DNA of 64,000 nucleotides from Deinandra increscens subsp. villosa (Eukaryota; Streptophyta; Magnoliopsida; Asterales; Asteraceae). Shown here piece after piece: positions 48,161-60,500 of this stretch. The notes beneath the pieces are model-generated. The model ran no database searches. It was not told the origin of the DNA and worked only from the letters and a program-made list of their open reading frames with translations. Location of the stretch: the NCBI GenBank assembly GCA_039602395.1, contig JBCNJP010000025.1, positions 46,457,980-46,521,979 on the forward strand, read 5' to 3'. The position numbers were made by a program, and so were the translations under genes. Positions within the stretch are counted from its first letter, which is position 1. Every line of letters starts with the position of its first letter.

Positions 48161-49215
48161 TCAATTAGAGTCGATTAGGACCGATGAGGACAAATGAAGA
48201 TAAAGTAGGACCAATTAGGACCAACGAAACCACGAGGCCTAATTAGGGTAAATTGGGGTCAATTTGGGTGAATGAGGATCAATTAGAGTCAATGATGAAG
48301 ACCAGTTATAAATAACGAGGGTCGATTTTGCTCAATGCCACCTTATGAGGACCAAATATGACCAATTATGGTCTATTAGGCCGATTGAGGGCCAATTACG
48401 CTCAATGAGGACCAATGGACTGCATTAAAGTCAATCATGGTCATTTATGAAAAATAAGGACCAATGAGGGCCAGTGAACACTCAGTTAGGATGAATTAGG
48501 GCCAATGAAGGTCAATTATAGTCTATTAGGCTCAGTTAGGTTCAATGAAGATCACTTGCGGTCAATTACGACTAATTAGGCTCATTTAGGACCAATTATA
48601 ATCAATTGGGGTCAATTAGGCCTAATTGACTCAAATTTGTTGTACTTCAAAGTAAATGGTCCTCGATGAGTCTAGTTGGTCCTTATTGAGGCTAACTGGC
48701 ACTAATTGGTCCTTATTGGTCCAGAATGTGCAAATTGCTCCTCATTAACCCGAATTGAGCCATATTGGTACTTATTCTGTCTAATTGGCCCTCATCGGTC
48801 CTAACTGGCCCTAATAGGTCATAATTCATCCTTATTGGTCCTAATCGAGCATATTCGACCATCAATGGTCGTAATGGGTCCTCATTGACCCTAATTGAAC
48901 CTAATTGGTCTTAATAGACCATCACTAACCCTGATTTACCCTTATTGGTATCATTGGTCCTCATTCAAACTAATTGGCCCCAATTAGTCCTAATTGGTCA
49001 TACTTGATCATCGATCCTCATTAGTCACTTCCTTCATGCTCCGTCCTTATTAGTCCTATGAGCATAATCGGCCTTCTCATTGAATTGGTCCTAATTCGTA
49101 TTCATTGACCATATTAATTGACCATAACTGGTCTTCACCAAAGTATCCTAAATGGCGCTAATTGTCAGTATTTAGTCCTCATTAAGTCTAGTTGGTCCTA
49201 ATTTCTCCTAATTCC
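48161..49215. repeat. Inverted array of degenerate 10-bp units
   Basis: From 48161 to about 48610 the sequence is mostly GGACCAATTA-like units of about 10 bp; from about 48640 to 49215 the units are the reverse complement (TAATTGGTCC). The two arms form a loose palindrome of about 1 kb. The 3' part is repeated at 50958-51307 by the tandem duplication. Confidence 0.85.
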
Positions 49216-50957
49216 TCCTCGCCATCCTAATTGGTTGTCGTTTAATATTTTTAGAAACAAAATTATTATACATGAGAAATTCGCAACATGGCGGTCTTTT
49301 CTTATTTTTGTTCTGAATTGCATAGTAATTTTTTATTTTCATTTTTGAGTTGTGTTTTAGTAATGTCACCCTTTTTTGTAGTTGCGTTATCCCGGGCACA
49401 AAGCACATGTTAGTAAAATCTTGTTTATTATATCTAAATGAAAATAATAAAATAGTTTTTAAAACATAATTTTGTTAGGACTTTTAACTCTGATCGTCGT
49501 CCAGATCTGCTTAAAGGATCACAGTTAGGTCAACCATAATTGATGTACTCATACAATTTCACATTCTCATTATTTCAACACCTCAAAATGATGAAGCTCA
49601 TCTTGAAGAAGAACCTGCAAACCCACAAGAAGAGGCACTTGAAGACTTTTACGAACTGGATAATGAAGTTCATCTTGAAGAAGAACCTGCCGGAAGAGCC
49701 ACGTGGAGACATTAAATAATTAATTAATTACGTTTATATTTAATTTTAGGTTTAGTTTTATGTTTAATATACATATTGTTTAAATTAAATTTTTGGTTTT
49801 ATTATCAGTTTCAAGAATCCCCCCCCCCCCCCCTTTTAATTAAAAAAATTCACCAAAAATTTGAATTTCCCACCATTAGTTCAAATTACACGCAAAATTT
49901 CGAACTAAATTTAGTTATTATCGTTCTCATCCATATCATTCACATCTTCCATGGAGCTTCAATAACGAATAGCGCTAGCGATTCTTCAGAAGTTCCATAT
50001 GATTTGGGAGACCAGTCAGTCCAGAAAAGGGTAATTGTCAAGTTATTTCGTTTCATTAAATACAATCTGTTTTCATAAAATTGTTTGTTTTGTTTATTAT
50101 TGATACACGTTTAACTTGAGATCCCTGTATTTGTGTACAGATACACTTACAGATCGATAAAATTTCGTTTCATACAGAATTAATTAGGAAGGGGTATATA
50201 TTGCATAAATCCTCTCAATTCATTTCAACCCATTCATTTTATGTTAAATTAGTTATTTACCTTCTTAAATGATTGTGGGAGCATGCTAAATTAGTTATTT
50301 TTATGCTAGTAATGTTGAGGTCAAGCATATGCACATGTTTGTAGATTCATGTTACCGGTGAACCTCCTTTCTTCTTTACGTACACTGCTAGAAATGGTCA
50401 ACTGTTTGTTTATATCCACTAAATACATGATGTGTTCCGCTCTTCCCTTTAGATGTCTTTAATTTGTGTATAGCATATCAAATAATTAATCAATAGGGTC
50501 TTTATGTGATATATCGATAATTAAGAACTAATTTATGTTACTCTGGTCATTACTAGGAAATAATTCTAGAGGATATATATAGGAATGTTTCTAACATTTT
50601 TTCTAGGTTCATGTTAGAGGGGTGCAAAATAAAGAAATTATAGTTTAAATCCCCTGTAGAAGAATAGAAGAATGTTGATGTCATGCATCTGCTACTTTGC
50701 TAGAAATGGTAATTTGTTTATATCTACTGAAGACATGATGTGTTCCACTCTTCCCTTTAGATGTCTTTAATTTGTGTATAACATATCAAATAATTAATCA
50801 ATATGGTCTTTATGTGATATAATAACAATTAAGAACTAATTAAGAGATAATGAATCAATAGGGTCTGCATGATTTCCTATTTATGTACTTTGTTAAAAAG
50901 CATCTAACTACATTCTGTTAATTATACAAAATTCAAGGATCAATCCAACAACACTGA
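48866..50957 (+). repeat. 2.09-kb tandem duplication, copy 1
   Basis: Matches 50958 onward with only scattered differences, for example AGGTC against ATGTC at 49527 and a C run of 15 against 14. Both junctions carry ATGGTC, a 6-bp microhomology. Confidence 0.95.
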
Positions 50958-53050
50958 TGGTCGTAATGGGTCCTCATTGACCCTAATTGAACCTAATTGG
51001 TCTTAATAGACCATCACTAACCCTGATTTACCCTTATTGGTATCATTGGTCCTCATTCAAACTAATTGGCCCCAATTAGTCCTAATTGGTCATACTTGAT
51101 CATCGATCCTCATTAGTCACTTCCTTCATGCTCCGTCCTTATTAGTCCTATGAGCATAATCGGCCTTCTCATTGAATTGGTCCTAATTCGTATTCATTGA
51201 CCATATTAATTGACCATAACTGGTCTTCACCAAAGTATCCTAAATGGCGCTAATTGTCAGTATTTAGTCCTCATTAAGTCTAGTTGGTCCTAATTTCTCC
51301 TAATTCCTCCTCACCATCCTAATTGGTTGTCGTTTAATATTTTTAGAAACAAAATTATTATACATGAGAAATTCGCAACATGGCGGTCTTTTCTTATTTT
51401 TGTTCTGAATTGCATAGTAATTTTTTATTTTCATTTTTGAGTTGTGTTTTAGTAATGTCACCCTTTTTTGTAGTTGCGTTATCCCGGGCACAAAGCACAT
51501 GTTAGTAAAATCTTGTTTATTATATCTAAAAGAAAATAATAAAATAGTTTTTAAAACATAATTTTGTTAGGACTTTTAACTCTGATCGTCGTCCAGATCT
51601 GCTTAAAGGATCACAGTTATGTCAACCATAATTGATGTACTCATACAATTTCACATTCTCATTATTTCAACACCTCAAAATGATGAAGCTCATCTTGAAG
51701 AAGAACCTGCAAACCCACAAGAAGAGGCACTTGAAGACTTTTACGAACTGGATAATGAAGTTCATCTTGAAGAAGAACCTGCCGGAAGAGCCACGTGGAG
51801 ACATTAAATAATTAATTAATTACGTTTATATTTAATTTTAGGTTTAGTTTTATGTTTAATATACATATTGTTTAAATTAAATTTTTGGTTTTATTATCAG
51901 TTTCAAGAATCCCCCCCCCCCCCCTTTTTAATTAAAAAAATTCACCAAAAAATTTGAATTTCCCACCATTAGTTCAAATTACACGCAAAATTTCGAACTA
52001 AATTTAGTTATTATCGTTCTCATCCATATCATTCACATCTTCCATGGAGCTTCAATAACGAATAGCGCTAGCGATTCTTCAGAAGTTCCATATGATTTGG
52101 GAGACCAGTCAGTCCAGAAAAGGGTAATTGTCAAGTTATTTCGTTTCATTAAATACAATCTGTTTTCATAAAATTGTTTGTTTTGTTTATTATTGATACA
52201 CGTTTAACTTGGGATCCCTGTATTTGTGTACAGATACACTTACAGATCGATAAAATTTCATTTCATACAGAATTAATTAGGAAGGGGTATATATTGCATA
52301 AATCCTCTCAATTCATTTCAACCCATTCATTTTATGTTAAATTAGTTATTTACCTTCTTAAATGATTGTGGGAGCATGCTAAATTAGTTATTTTTATGCT
52401 AGTAATGTTGAGGTCAAGCATATGCACATGTTTGTAGATTCATGTTACCGGTGAACCTCCTTTCTTCTTTACGTACACTGCTAGAAATGGTCAACTGTTT
52501 GTTTATATCCACTAAATACATGATGTGTTCCGCTCTTCCCTTTAGATGTCTTTAATTTGTGTATAACATATCAAATAATTAATCAATAGGGTCTTTATGT
52601 GATATATCGATAATTAAGAACTAATTTATGTTACTCTGGTCATTACTAGGAAATAATTCTAGAGGATATATGTAGGAATGTTTCTAACATTTTTTCTAGG
52701 TTCATGTTAGAGGGGTGCAAAATAAAGAAATTATAGTTTAAATCCCCTGTAGAAGAATAGAAGAATGTTGATGTCATGCATCTGCTACTTTGCTAGAAAT
52801 GGTAATTTGTTTATATCTACTGAAGACATGATGTGTTCCACTCTTCCCTTTAGATGTCTTTAATTTGTGTATAACATATCAAATAATTAATCAATAGGTT
52901 CTTTATGTGATATACTAACAATTAAGAACTAATTAAGAGATAATGAATCAATAGGGTCTGCATGATTTCCTATTTATGTACTTTGTTAAAAAGCATCTAA
53001 CTACATTCTGTTAATTATACAAAATTCAAGGATCAATCCAACAACACTGA
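50958..53050 (+). repeat. 2.09-kb tandem duplication, copy 2
   Basis: Second copy; after ATGGTC near 53050 it leads into the exon with the coiled coil. It includes part of the 10-bp array and the first candidate exons. Confidence 0.95.
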
Positions 53051-54308
53051 TGGTCAATTGGAAAAACTTGAGTTCGAACTTAAAGAGGATAGACTTCTTA
53101 GGGATGAAAAAAATGAACAAGTTAAGGCTCTCTTCCTGAAGATTGAAGAATCGGATAAAAACGTGATCTACTTATAGCTCATCTATTTGGACTTGGAACA
53201 CCGTTACCACAAGAACTTAATGCTCCGACATCTACAGAGGTAAATTCTTTACATCACACCTTAATCATACTTTCTCAAGTACCTTATAATAACATACACT
53301 CTTGTTCCTGAAGAACATAATCCGGATGAACTCTTGTTCCTAAAGAACACAAATAGATGAAAGTTCCTGGTACATGAGAAAATATACTTCATGTAAGAAC
53401 AAAACTATGAGTTAAATGGAGCTCTGCTATGATTCATTGATAATGTATGTTAATATGAAAAAAAAAATATAGTATATACATAATCTGTATGAATAAAACT
53501 GGAACAACTTATGTTAGACTAAAAAAACAGAATAAATACTTTCATGATAGGTCTGCGTCATTATTCTGCTCTCACTTTTTACCAATTCAAAAACATTGTT
53601 CTATGTAAATTCTAAGGAGATTTTTGTTGGATCTAGCCACAACACTAATCATGCTGACATACACACAAAGGTTAGTATTTTTCAAACTCATTGTCGGTTT
53701 GATTGCTCATTTACATAAAGTAATTAATTGAACTGTAGGGCGTGAAATCGGTGGTCGATAAACCTCGTCTGAAGCGGTTGAAAAGAAAAAGGTAAATATT
53801 TTCCAGTCAAGTTTCATTCCGTTCTATAGTTTCATAGTAATCTGTTTGGTAATGTCATGTAGTCCCATTTTAAATGTTATTTGTTACCTCAAACACTTGG
53901 GCTAGCTAGGGAATCTTGGAACAAACGGTGAGATGTGTACCAAATAAGGTTCAACTGACTTTGAAGTTGATCTGGAACTTAATGTGATGTTCATCCGGAT
54001 GTTTTAAGTTCATCTAGATATCTAATGTTCATCTGGAAATCAATTGAATTGTAGGACCTGATGACCCATACTACTTGCAATAAAATGGCACTCCTCAACC
54101 CACATCTATCATGGTGGTAAGTATTTCAAAATTGCTATATATATTATGATCAATTTCCATAACCTAATTATCAATTATATGTTTTGGTATAGGAAGGAAT
54201 ACATGAAAAAATGGTCCTAATTAAGCTCAAATCTGGACAGTTGAAGATGAAGACCACGTGGTAGTGTTGTTGGCTCCCGGATTGAAAATTAAATTGAGAA
54301 TAATGCTG
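51619..54308 (+). CDS. E9 spliced transposon-like gene (tentative model)
   Basis: A 62-codon frame (51619-51807) is rich in HLEEEPA repeats. Downstream, short frames end at good splice sites: exon to 52123 (GGGAGACCAGTC before GTAATT), exon from 52234 (after TTTGTGTACAG), exon 53031-53174 coding the coiled coil QLEKLEFELKEDRLL, exon 53739-53791 coding the basic KPRLKRLKRKR, exon 54055-54116, and exon 54193-54308 coding VEDEDHVVVLLAPGLKIKL. The coiled-coil exon reminds me of plant Ptta/En/Spm-type proteins, but I cannot confirm that. Frames between all exons were not proven. Copy 1 of the duplication repeats the first exons, with AGG instead of the ATG. Confidence 0.35.
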
Positions 54309-54414
54309 GTATGCAGTGTAATTTTCTTTAATTTTTTATTTGTATTTCATTTGTATTTGACTTTTAATCAAATTTTATTTGATTTGGAATTAATAATTTG
54401 TAATAGCTTTTAAA

Positions 54415-55085
54415 TTGGCCACGCGTATAGCAAGGACCCATCTGATTTCAACAACCTTTTGGTCACTTTTTTTTCTTCCCAAATATATGTGGCTAAAACA
54501 CAAATATACGTGATCATATAATACCAAAGGCCACAGTTTTTATATTTTAATATGGCCGTTGCCACCCTTTCGCCACAATATTGGGACAAAATATCTGATT
54601 TCAACTACCCTTTGGCCACTTTTTTTTTCAAATATATGTGGCTAAAACACAAATATACGTGACCATATAATACCAAAGGCCACACTTTTTATATTTTAAC
54701 GTGGCCTTTGGCCACGCGTATTGGGATAAAATATCTTATTTCAACTACCCTTTGGCCACTTTTTTTTTTCAAATATATGTGCCTAAAACAGAAATATACG
54801 TGACCATATAATACCAAAGGCCACACATTTTATATTTTAACGTGGCCGTTGCCACCATTTGGCCACGCGTATTGGGACAAAATATCTGATTTCAACTACC
54901 CTTTGGCCACTTTTTTTTTCCAAATATTTGTGGCTAAAACACAAATATACGTGACCATATAATACCAAAGGCCACACTTTTTTTATATTTTAACATATGT
55001 GGCTAAAATACAAATATACATGACCATATAATACCAAAGGCCACGTTAAACAAACACATGTGGCCGTTGGGACCCTTTGGCCATG
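54415..55085. repeat. Tandem array of 140-153 bp GGCCAC units
   Basis: About four and a half units, starting GGTCAC or GGCCAC at 54461, 54614, 54754 and 54905. Units contain self-complementary parts, for example CCAAAGGCCAC (54673-54683) and GTGGCCTTTGG (54701-54711). It ends shortly before the assembly gap. Confidence 0.9.
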
Positions 55086-55171
55086 CTTTCCGGAAGAATT
55101 CTTTGATTATAACTTTCTTGTTATAGGCTTGTCACCTGAGCATAGTGTGAGAGTTCTGTTGGATATTAGAT

Positions 55172-55671
55172 NNNNNNNNNNNNNNNNNNNNNNNNNNNNN
55201 NNNNNNNNNNNNNNNNNNNNNNNNNNNNNNNNNNNNNNNNNNNNNNNNNNNNNNNNNNNNNNNNNNNNNNNNNNNNNNNNNNNNNNNNNNNNNNNNNNNN
55301 NNNNNNNNNNNNNNNNNNNNNNNNNNNNNNNNNNNNNNNNNNNNNNNNNNNNNNNNNNNNNNNNNNNNNNNNNNNNNNNNNNNNNNNNNNNNNNNNNNNN
55401 NNNNNNNNNNNNNNNNNNNNNNNNNNNNNNNNNNNNNNNNNNNNNNNNNNNNNNNNNNNNNNNNNNNNNNNNNNNNNNNNNNNNNNNNNNNNNNNNNNNN
55501 NNNNNNNNNNNNNNNNNNNNNNNNNNNNNNNNNNNNNNNNNNNNNNNNNNNNNNNNNNNNNNNNNNNNNNNNNNNNNNNNNNNNNNNNNNNNNNNNNNNN
55601 NNNNNNNNNNNNNNNNNNNNNNNNNNNNNNNNNNNNNNNNNNNNNNNNNNNNNNNNNNNNNNNNNNNNNNN
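55172..55671. other. Assembly gap, 500 N
   Basis: Exactly 500 N, so probably a placeholder of unknown true size. It hides the outer end of the E10 3' LTR and its target site. Frames that cross it are artefacts. Confidence 0.99.
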
Positions 55672-55944
55672 AAAATTACAATCAGTAAACACTTAGAAAC
55701 AGAATCAGAGAAACAAACTCAGAAACACACACTTAACAGAAATCTCACACGCTTAGAACTACGTATTACAACGTCCAAACTTCTATATAGGCCGATCCAT
55801 GTCCGAACCTCAGGTTCGGCCAGTCCGAACCTCAGGTTCGGCCAGTCCGAACTCCAGGTTCGGACTAAGTTCGGCCAGTGAACCTTTAGCTTGAACTTGA
55901 AAAATGTTTGATACTTCACACGACGCACATATCAGGTATCAACA
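55672..55944 (-). repeat. E10 3' LTR, partly in gap
   Basis: Matches the 5' LTR. It has three CCGAAC palindromes (55803, 55825, 55847; 22-bp period) where the 5' LTR has two, and a 9-base deletion that shortens the TATA region to CTATATAG (55784-55789). Confidence 0.9.
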
Positions 55945-55956
55945 AACTCCCCCTCG
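55945..55956 (-). other. E10 polypurine tract
   Basis: CGAGGGGGAGTT on the minus strand, directly before LTR start TGTTGATACC. Similar G-rich tracts occur near 56007, 57368 and 57390. Confidence 0.8.
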
Positions 55957-57566
55957 TCGTGTGCAGTATCTCTTCAACATCATCAAACATGTATCTTCAA
56001 TTAAGCTCCCCCCTCAAGTATAGAATCCATTCGTCCAATGAAATGAATCTTCGAACAAACTCCTCTTTAACTCGATCGTAGCTTGATCTTGAATACTTGA
56101 TGACATCTGGTGTAACTCTGATCTTTTATCAACAGCTTCAGAAGACTTGAAGTGATGATATCTTGCACTTTAGCAACCTGCTCAATCATTTATATAATCT
56201 TGGTGCAAAACGTCTCTTTGAGACTCCAAGATATGATTTTGAAAAATGAATTTTGTATCACATGTTGATCAGATCGAAAATAAAGCAGAAACAAAATCTT
56301 TTTGGTTTTTAGAAAGTTTATATCAAAACAAACCTAAAATCTTTTTGATTTTTCAAAGTTTATGGTAAAAACACACCGAAAATATTTTTGAAATTTTCTT
56401 GATATAAAAAGAAATTGCAATACAGAATTAAACACTATTTTTGGTATGAGAAAGATTACTATATGGGATCATATTGCACATAACGCACTGAACTACACTT
56501 CAATTTCAACTAATTGAAGCTCACAGGTCATGCTGATTGCCTGTATAATGTGTCCATATTTAAACTCAGGCAGAATCATACTCATAACATCTGGATATGT
56601 TAAAGTATTGATTAGATTTGCTTTGACCAGTGTACCCCACACTATCAGACATATTCAGACATTTTCCTGTTTTCTTTCTTTTCCTTTTGTGTGATTGCAC
56701 TTGCGATTTTTCACAACACATAATAATTTTCATGATATAGTCAACTGTGTTCCATGCAAAAAGAAATAAGAACGTTAAATCGTCTACCTTAAGGTCGATC
56801 TTTCGATACGCAGATAAGGCCTCGGATTTAACAAAATAAGAAAAATAAAACAATTTGAAATTGTATAACTCAACAACAATCAGGTCGGTACTCCCGTACA
56901 CGCAGAGAAAGTCCGATGAGTTATACGAAACACCAAAGAAAATAAAGAAAAACGTCAAACGAACAACGATCAGGTCGATCTTTCGATACGCAGAGAAAGT
57001 CCGATCGTTTGACAAAATAAAGAAAATCAAACAAGTTTAAATCTTTGCAAAATAAACACATGTATACACAGTGACTTCTCAGTTTGAATTTCACACTTAT
57101 TTTTCATATTGTGTCATGAAATATACATCAAGATGTTATCCACATGGTCAAGCATTAGTATTTAGTGAATATCACATCTGAATACTTTCTGACTTGCCGA
57201 GTCTACCAAGCACATCACACAATGATCTTATGGCCCTTTCATCTACTCTATTCATGAGTCAGATACGTAAGCCAATGTACCATCATTTCCCAATGATCAA
57301 TTTCTCAAAATTTTATATATTGTGCATGTATTCACCTTCCTTCCCATAACATGCTTTTTCTCAAATTACTCCCCCTTACTGAAAATTCTCCCCCTTAAAA
57401 TGAAAACTCTATTTTTGTATTTTCATTTTACACAAAACAAGACTCTATGTTTGGGTTTTGAGAAAAATTTGTAAGTAAAGAAAAATGATCAATCAACACG
57501 GATATTTTACGGTTTAAGAATTCAGAAAATATGCAGATTTTAGAAAAATTGATCATGAAAATTAAG
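55957..57566 (-). other. E10 3' noncoding region
   Basis: No frame of note. It contains three imperfect AT-rich repeats of about 45 bp (56285-56415), the three-hairpin array (56774-57013) and several polypurine tracts. In an autonomous copia element pol would occupy this place. Confidence 0.7.
56774..57013 (-). ncRNA. Three tandem RNA-like hairpin units
   Basis: Units at 56774-56832, 56863-56926 and 56954-57013, about 90 bp apart. Outer stems differ: GTTAAATC/GATTTAAC, GTATAACTC/GAGTTATAC, GTCAAACGA/TCGTTTGAC, all perfect. On the sense (minus) strand each has an inner hairpin CG-U-stem-GNRA-stem-CG: stem AUC/GAU with loop GAAA in units 1 and 3, stem GUAC/GUAC with loop GGGA in unit 2, always with a bulged U. 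A middle stem (AUCGG/CCUGAU, or GCCUUA/UAAGGU in unit 1) joins them. Confidence 0.7.
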
Positions 57567-60500
57567 TTATGCAGAATACTCCGCCATCAACAACGTTGTA
57601 ATCGTCGATAGGTCTTCTAGAAGTACCTGCACACTGGTCAATCTGATTAGTTCATAAATGACCCGAAGTGAATCGCTTCTGGTCGAACCAGTGTCCTTGC
57701 TTTGCTTAGAAACCACCTTGGGTTTCCATGGTTGTTTTGGTAATTCTGTTTTTGATGAACTTATCACAGGTGACTGTGATGATGAACCTCCATTGTGAAC
57801 CTGTTGAGACATTGGAACAAAACGGTTTTGTTTTTGAAAGAATGTAGGCTCAACTTCATCAAAAACTCTGACTTGTTCATTCAAGAACATTGGTTTGGCA
57901 GGTTTACCAAAACCTGATTTCTTATGAAACCGTGGTGATGAATCAGCAGGCAGTGGACAATCCTTTGCCATATGCCCTGTTCGGTGGCAAATATAACATA
58001 TTCGTTTTGATTTATCCCACTTTTGATGTACCTGCGAAGAACAAACATGAATATCTCGAGCATGATTAAAATTAGAACCATATACCTAATGCCTGTGATC
58101 ATGAACCCATTTGGATGTTAGGCTTCAAGATAAAGAACCATCAGAAGATATATTAACTTTTTGATTCATCATGTGTGAAAGAGTAGCATCTTTGACAAAA
58201 ACCTCAGAAATCTTTCTGGCATCCACACAGTGAAGAGGAAATTCTTTATCTGAGAAAAGCTTATCAGAACCTTTGAGCTTGTAGAATCTCTCATGTTGAA
58301 CTTTTTCAGCCTTAAAAACGTCCTTCTTCACTTGCTTCAGTTTCAATTTCTTTGAATATGGAGATGATAATGTTGGAACCTTCTCATTTTGTACATCTTT
58401 TGCTTTAAATCCCAAACCCACATGCTTTCCTACAACTTTCTCCTCAAGTGTAGAATGTCCATTTCTTGCTAACCGAGAAAATCCAGCTTTCACTTCAGTC
58501 ACATTCTTCTGATCATAGAAGATCTTCTCATTAAAGTCAAGTTGTGACTTAATCTTGTCACTTGAAGTAGTTGACTTCTCATTATCAGCAGAAGATGAAC
58601 CAGATACAAATTTTGGAGCTGGAAGAACCTCAGATTTCTTTTCCTTCGGCTTCTTATTCTTCTTGTTCTTCTTTTTCTTCACAACTTTTTCTTTCTCAGC
58701 AGTAGATGATGAGACCTTTGAATAATCAAATTCAGGAACTTGCTCTTGCACTTCTTTGAAGGCTTCTTTGAATTGAGCAGGGGGTGATGCAGTTTTATCA
58801 AACATTTTCTCAAAAATTGCATCATTAGCTAAGAAGCTTGTGAACACTTGATAATTTGAAACATTGTTGAGCAATCTGTTAGCATCAAGAACTTGAATTT
58901 TGAGATCAGAAATTTGCTGTTGAGCCTCAGCGAATTCCTTCTCTTTAGCTATCAATCGCTTTGCAACTTTGTGGGTTTCAAACTTTTGCATGCGAAGATT
59001 ATCTAAACCTTCAAACAACTCTTTCTTCAGTTTATCTTCATTTCTCTTTTGAATCTCCAAATTTGCAGTTTGAACCTTGTTAACACTAACCAACTCACAC
59101 TTTTTTCATCTAACAATTTTTCCATATCAAGTTGATATGTTTCAATTTTAGCAGTTAATTCTTCAACATTTTTTGTAAGCAAATCAAGCTTAATCTTGGA
59201 TTTTTCAAACAAGTTTTGAAAATCATTAGCAGTATCCTCTGCTTCAGCCTTCCATTTCGTAACTTCATCTACCAACTCATCCTTTTCTTCACATAATCTT
59301 GCTTTTGTAGATTCAACATCCCGCTTGGCTTGTTTAGAAATCTCTAAAACTTCATTCAACATTATGATCTCAGTAGTCAAGCACTCATTTTTCATAACCA
59401 ACTCCTTTTCATGTTCTTTAGAAATCTGCAACTCTGAATTAACCAAAGTGAATTACTCAGAAAACTTTTGAATTTTATGCAACAATGAAGCATTTTCTTT
59501 CAACAGACTTTCCAAAATTTCAGCAGATGCATAAGAACTTGGTGTTGAACTAGTATCGCAACTAGTATCTGAATAAGAATCATCTAATTGATCATGATTA
59601 ACAATCAAGGCTGATGAGTCATACCCAAACCGTTGACCCCAATCATAAACACCATCATGTTGAGCTGTTAAAGCTATTGGCTTGTCTGAGTTACTAGAAG
59701 ATGGTGAAGTAACACCAGGCTTAGATGATAAAGGAAAACAAGACTTCTGTTGACATTCTTATGCAAAATGTCCAAGCTTAGAACATTTATAACATTTCAA
59801 CTTTGACTTGTCAAATCCTAATTTCTCACTAAAATCAGAAGTAGATCTCCCATGCTTCTTCAAAAATCTTTTAGATCTGTGACTCAGCATAGCATATTGC
59901 CAAGAAAGATCTAATTCAGTTAATTGATCATCATCAAGAGCATCAAGATTATCTCTTGTCAATTGTGCATCAGCAACATTCTTAATGATCAAACCAAACG
60001 ATGATGAAATTAAAGCAGCAATCATTTTGGCACAATCATCCATTGATTCAGCAGAAAAAGCATTTTGATTTGAAAATTTTGGAATTGTAAAACTACAACT
60101 CCGTGAAGAATTGTTATCAGAATTACCTGGCGTTCCAGCCATAAAGGCAATATTTGGTGCAGGACTCAAAGTTGGTTTAGATTTAGCATTCATACTTGTC
60201 GTATTCTCACCATGATATAACTCCGGATTCTGTAAACTAGCAGTTGACTTCTTTGAATTTAACATTTCCATTTCTCGAGCATGAAGTTTTCCAGTAAGCT
60301 CGTGGAATGTCAATGTAGAGTAATCTTTATCATGTGTGAGTTGCAGAACATAGTTTTCCCACTTTTCAGGCAAAGTTTCCATAATCTTTTCCTTCAAATC
60401 AGCATCAGTCTTCTCAATACCAACAACCTTCAACTCACTGATTAGATGTGAAAACCGGGAAACCAGAGCAGTAATGTTCTCATTGTCATAAAATTGAAAA

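Noticed and set aside
48161..49215. CRISPR-like array
   Set aside because: Units are about 10 bp, degenerate, without spacers, and in a plant genome.
49819..49833. Poly-C tract as a functional site
   Set aside because: It is a homopolymer whose length differs between the tandem copies (15 and 14); slippage or sequencing error is the simpler view.
55060..55881. Long frames crossing the N run on both strands
   Set aside because: They consist mainly of translated N and span the assembly gap.
56774..57013. Hammerhead ribozyme (retrozyme)
   Set aside because: Only CUGAU and CGAAA pieces occur, in the wrong order and without the full CUGAUGA core.
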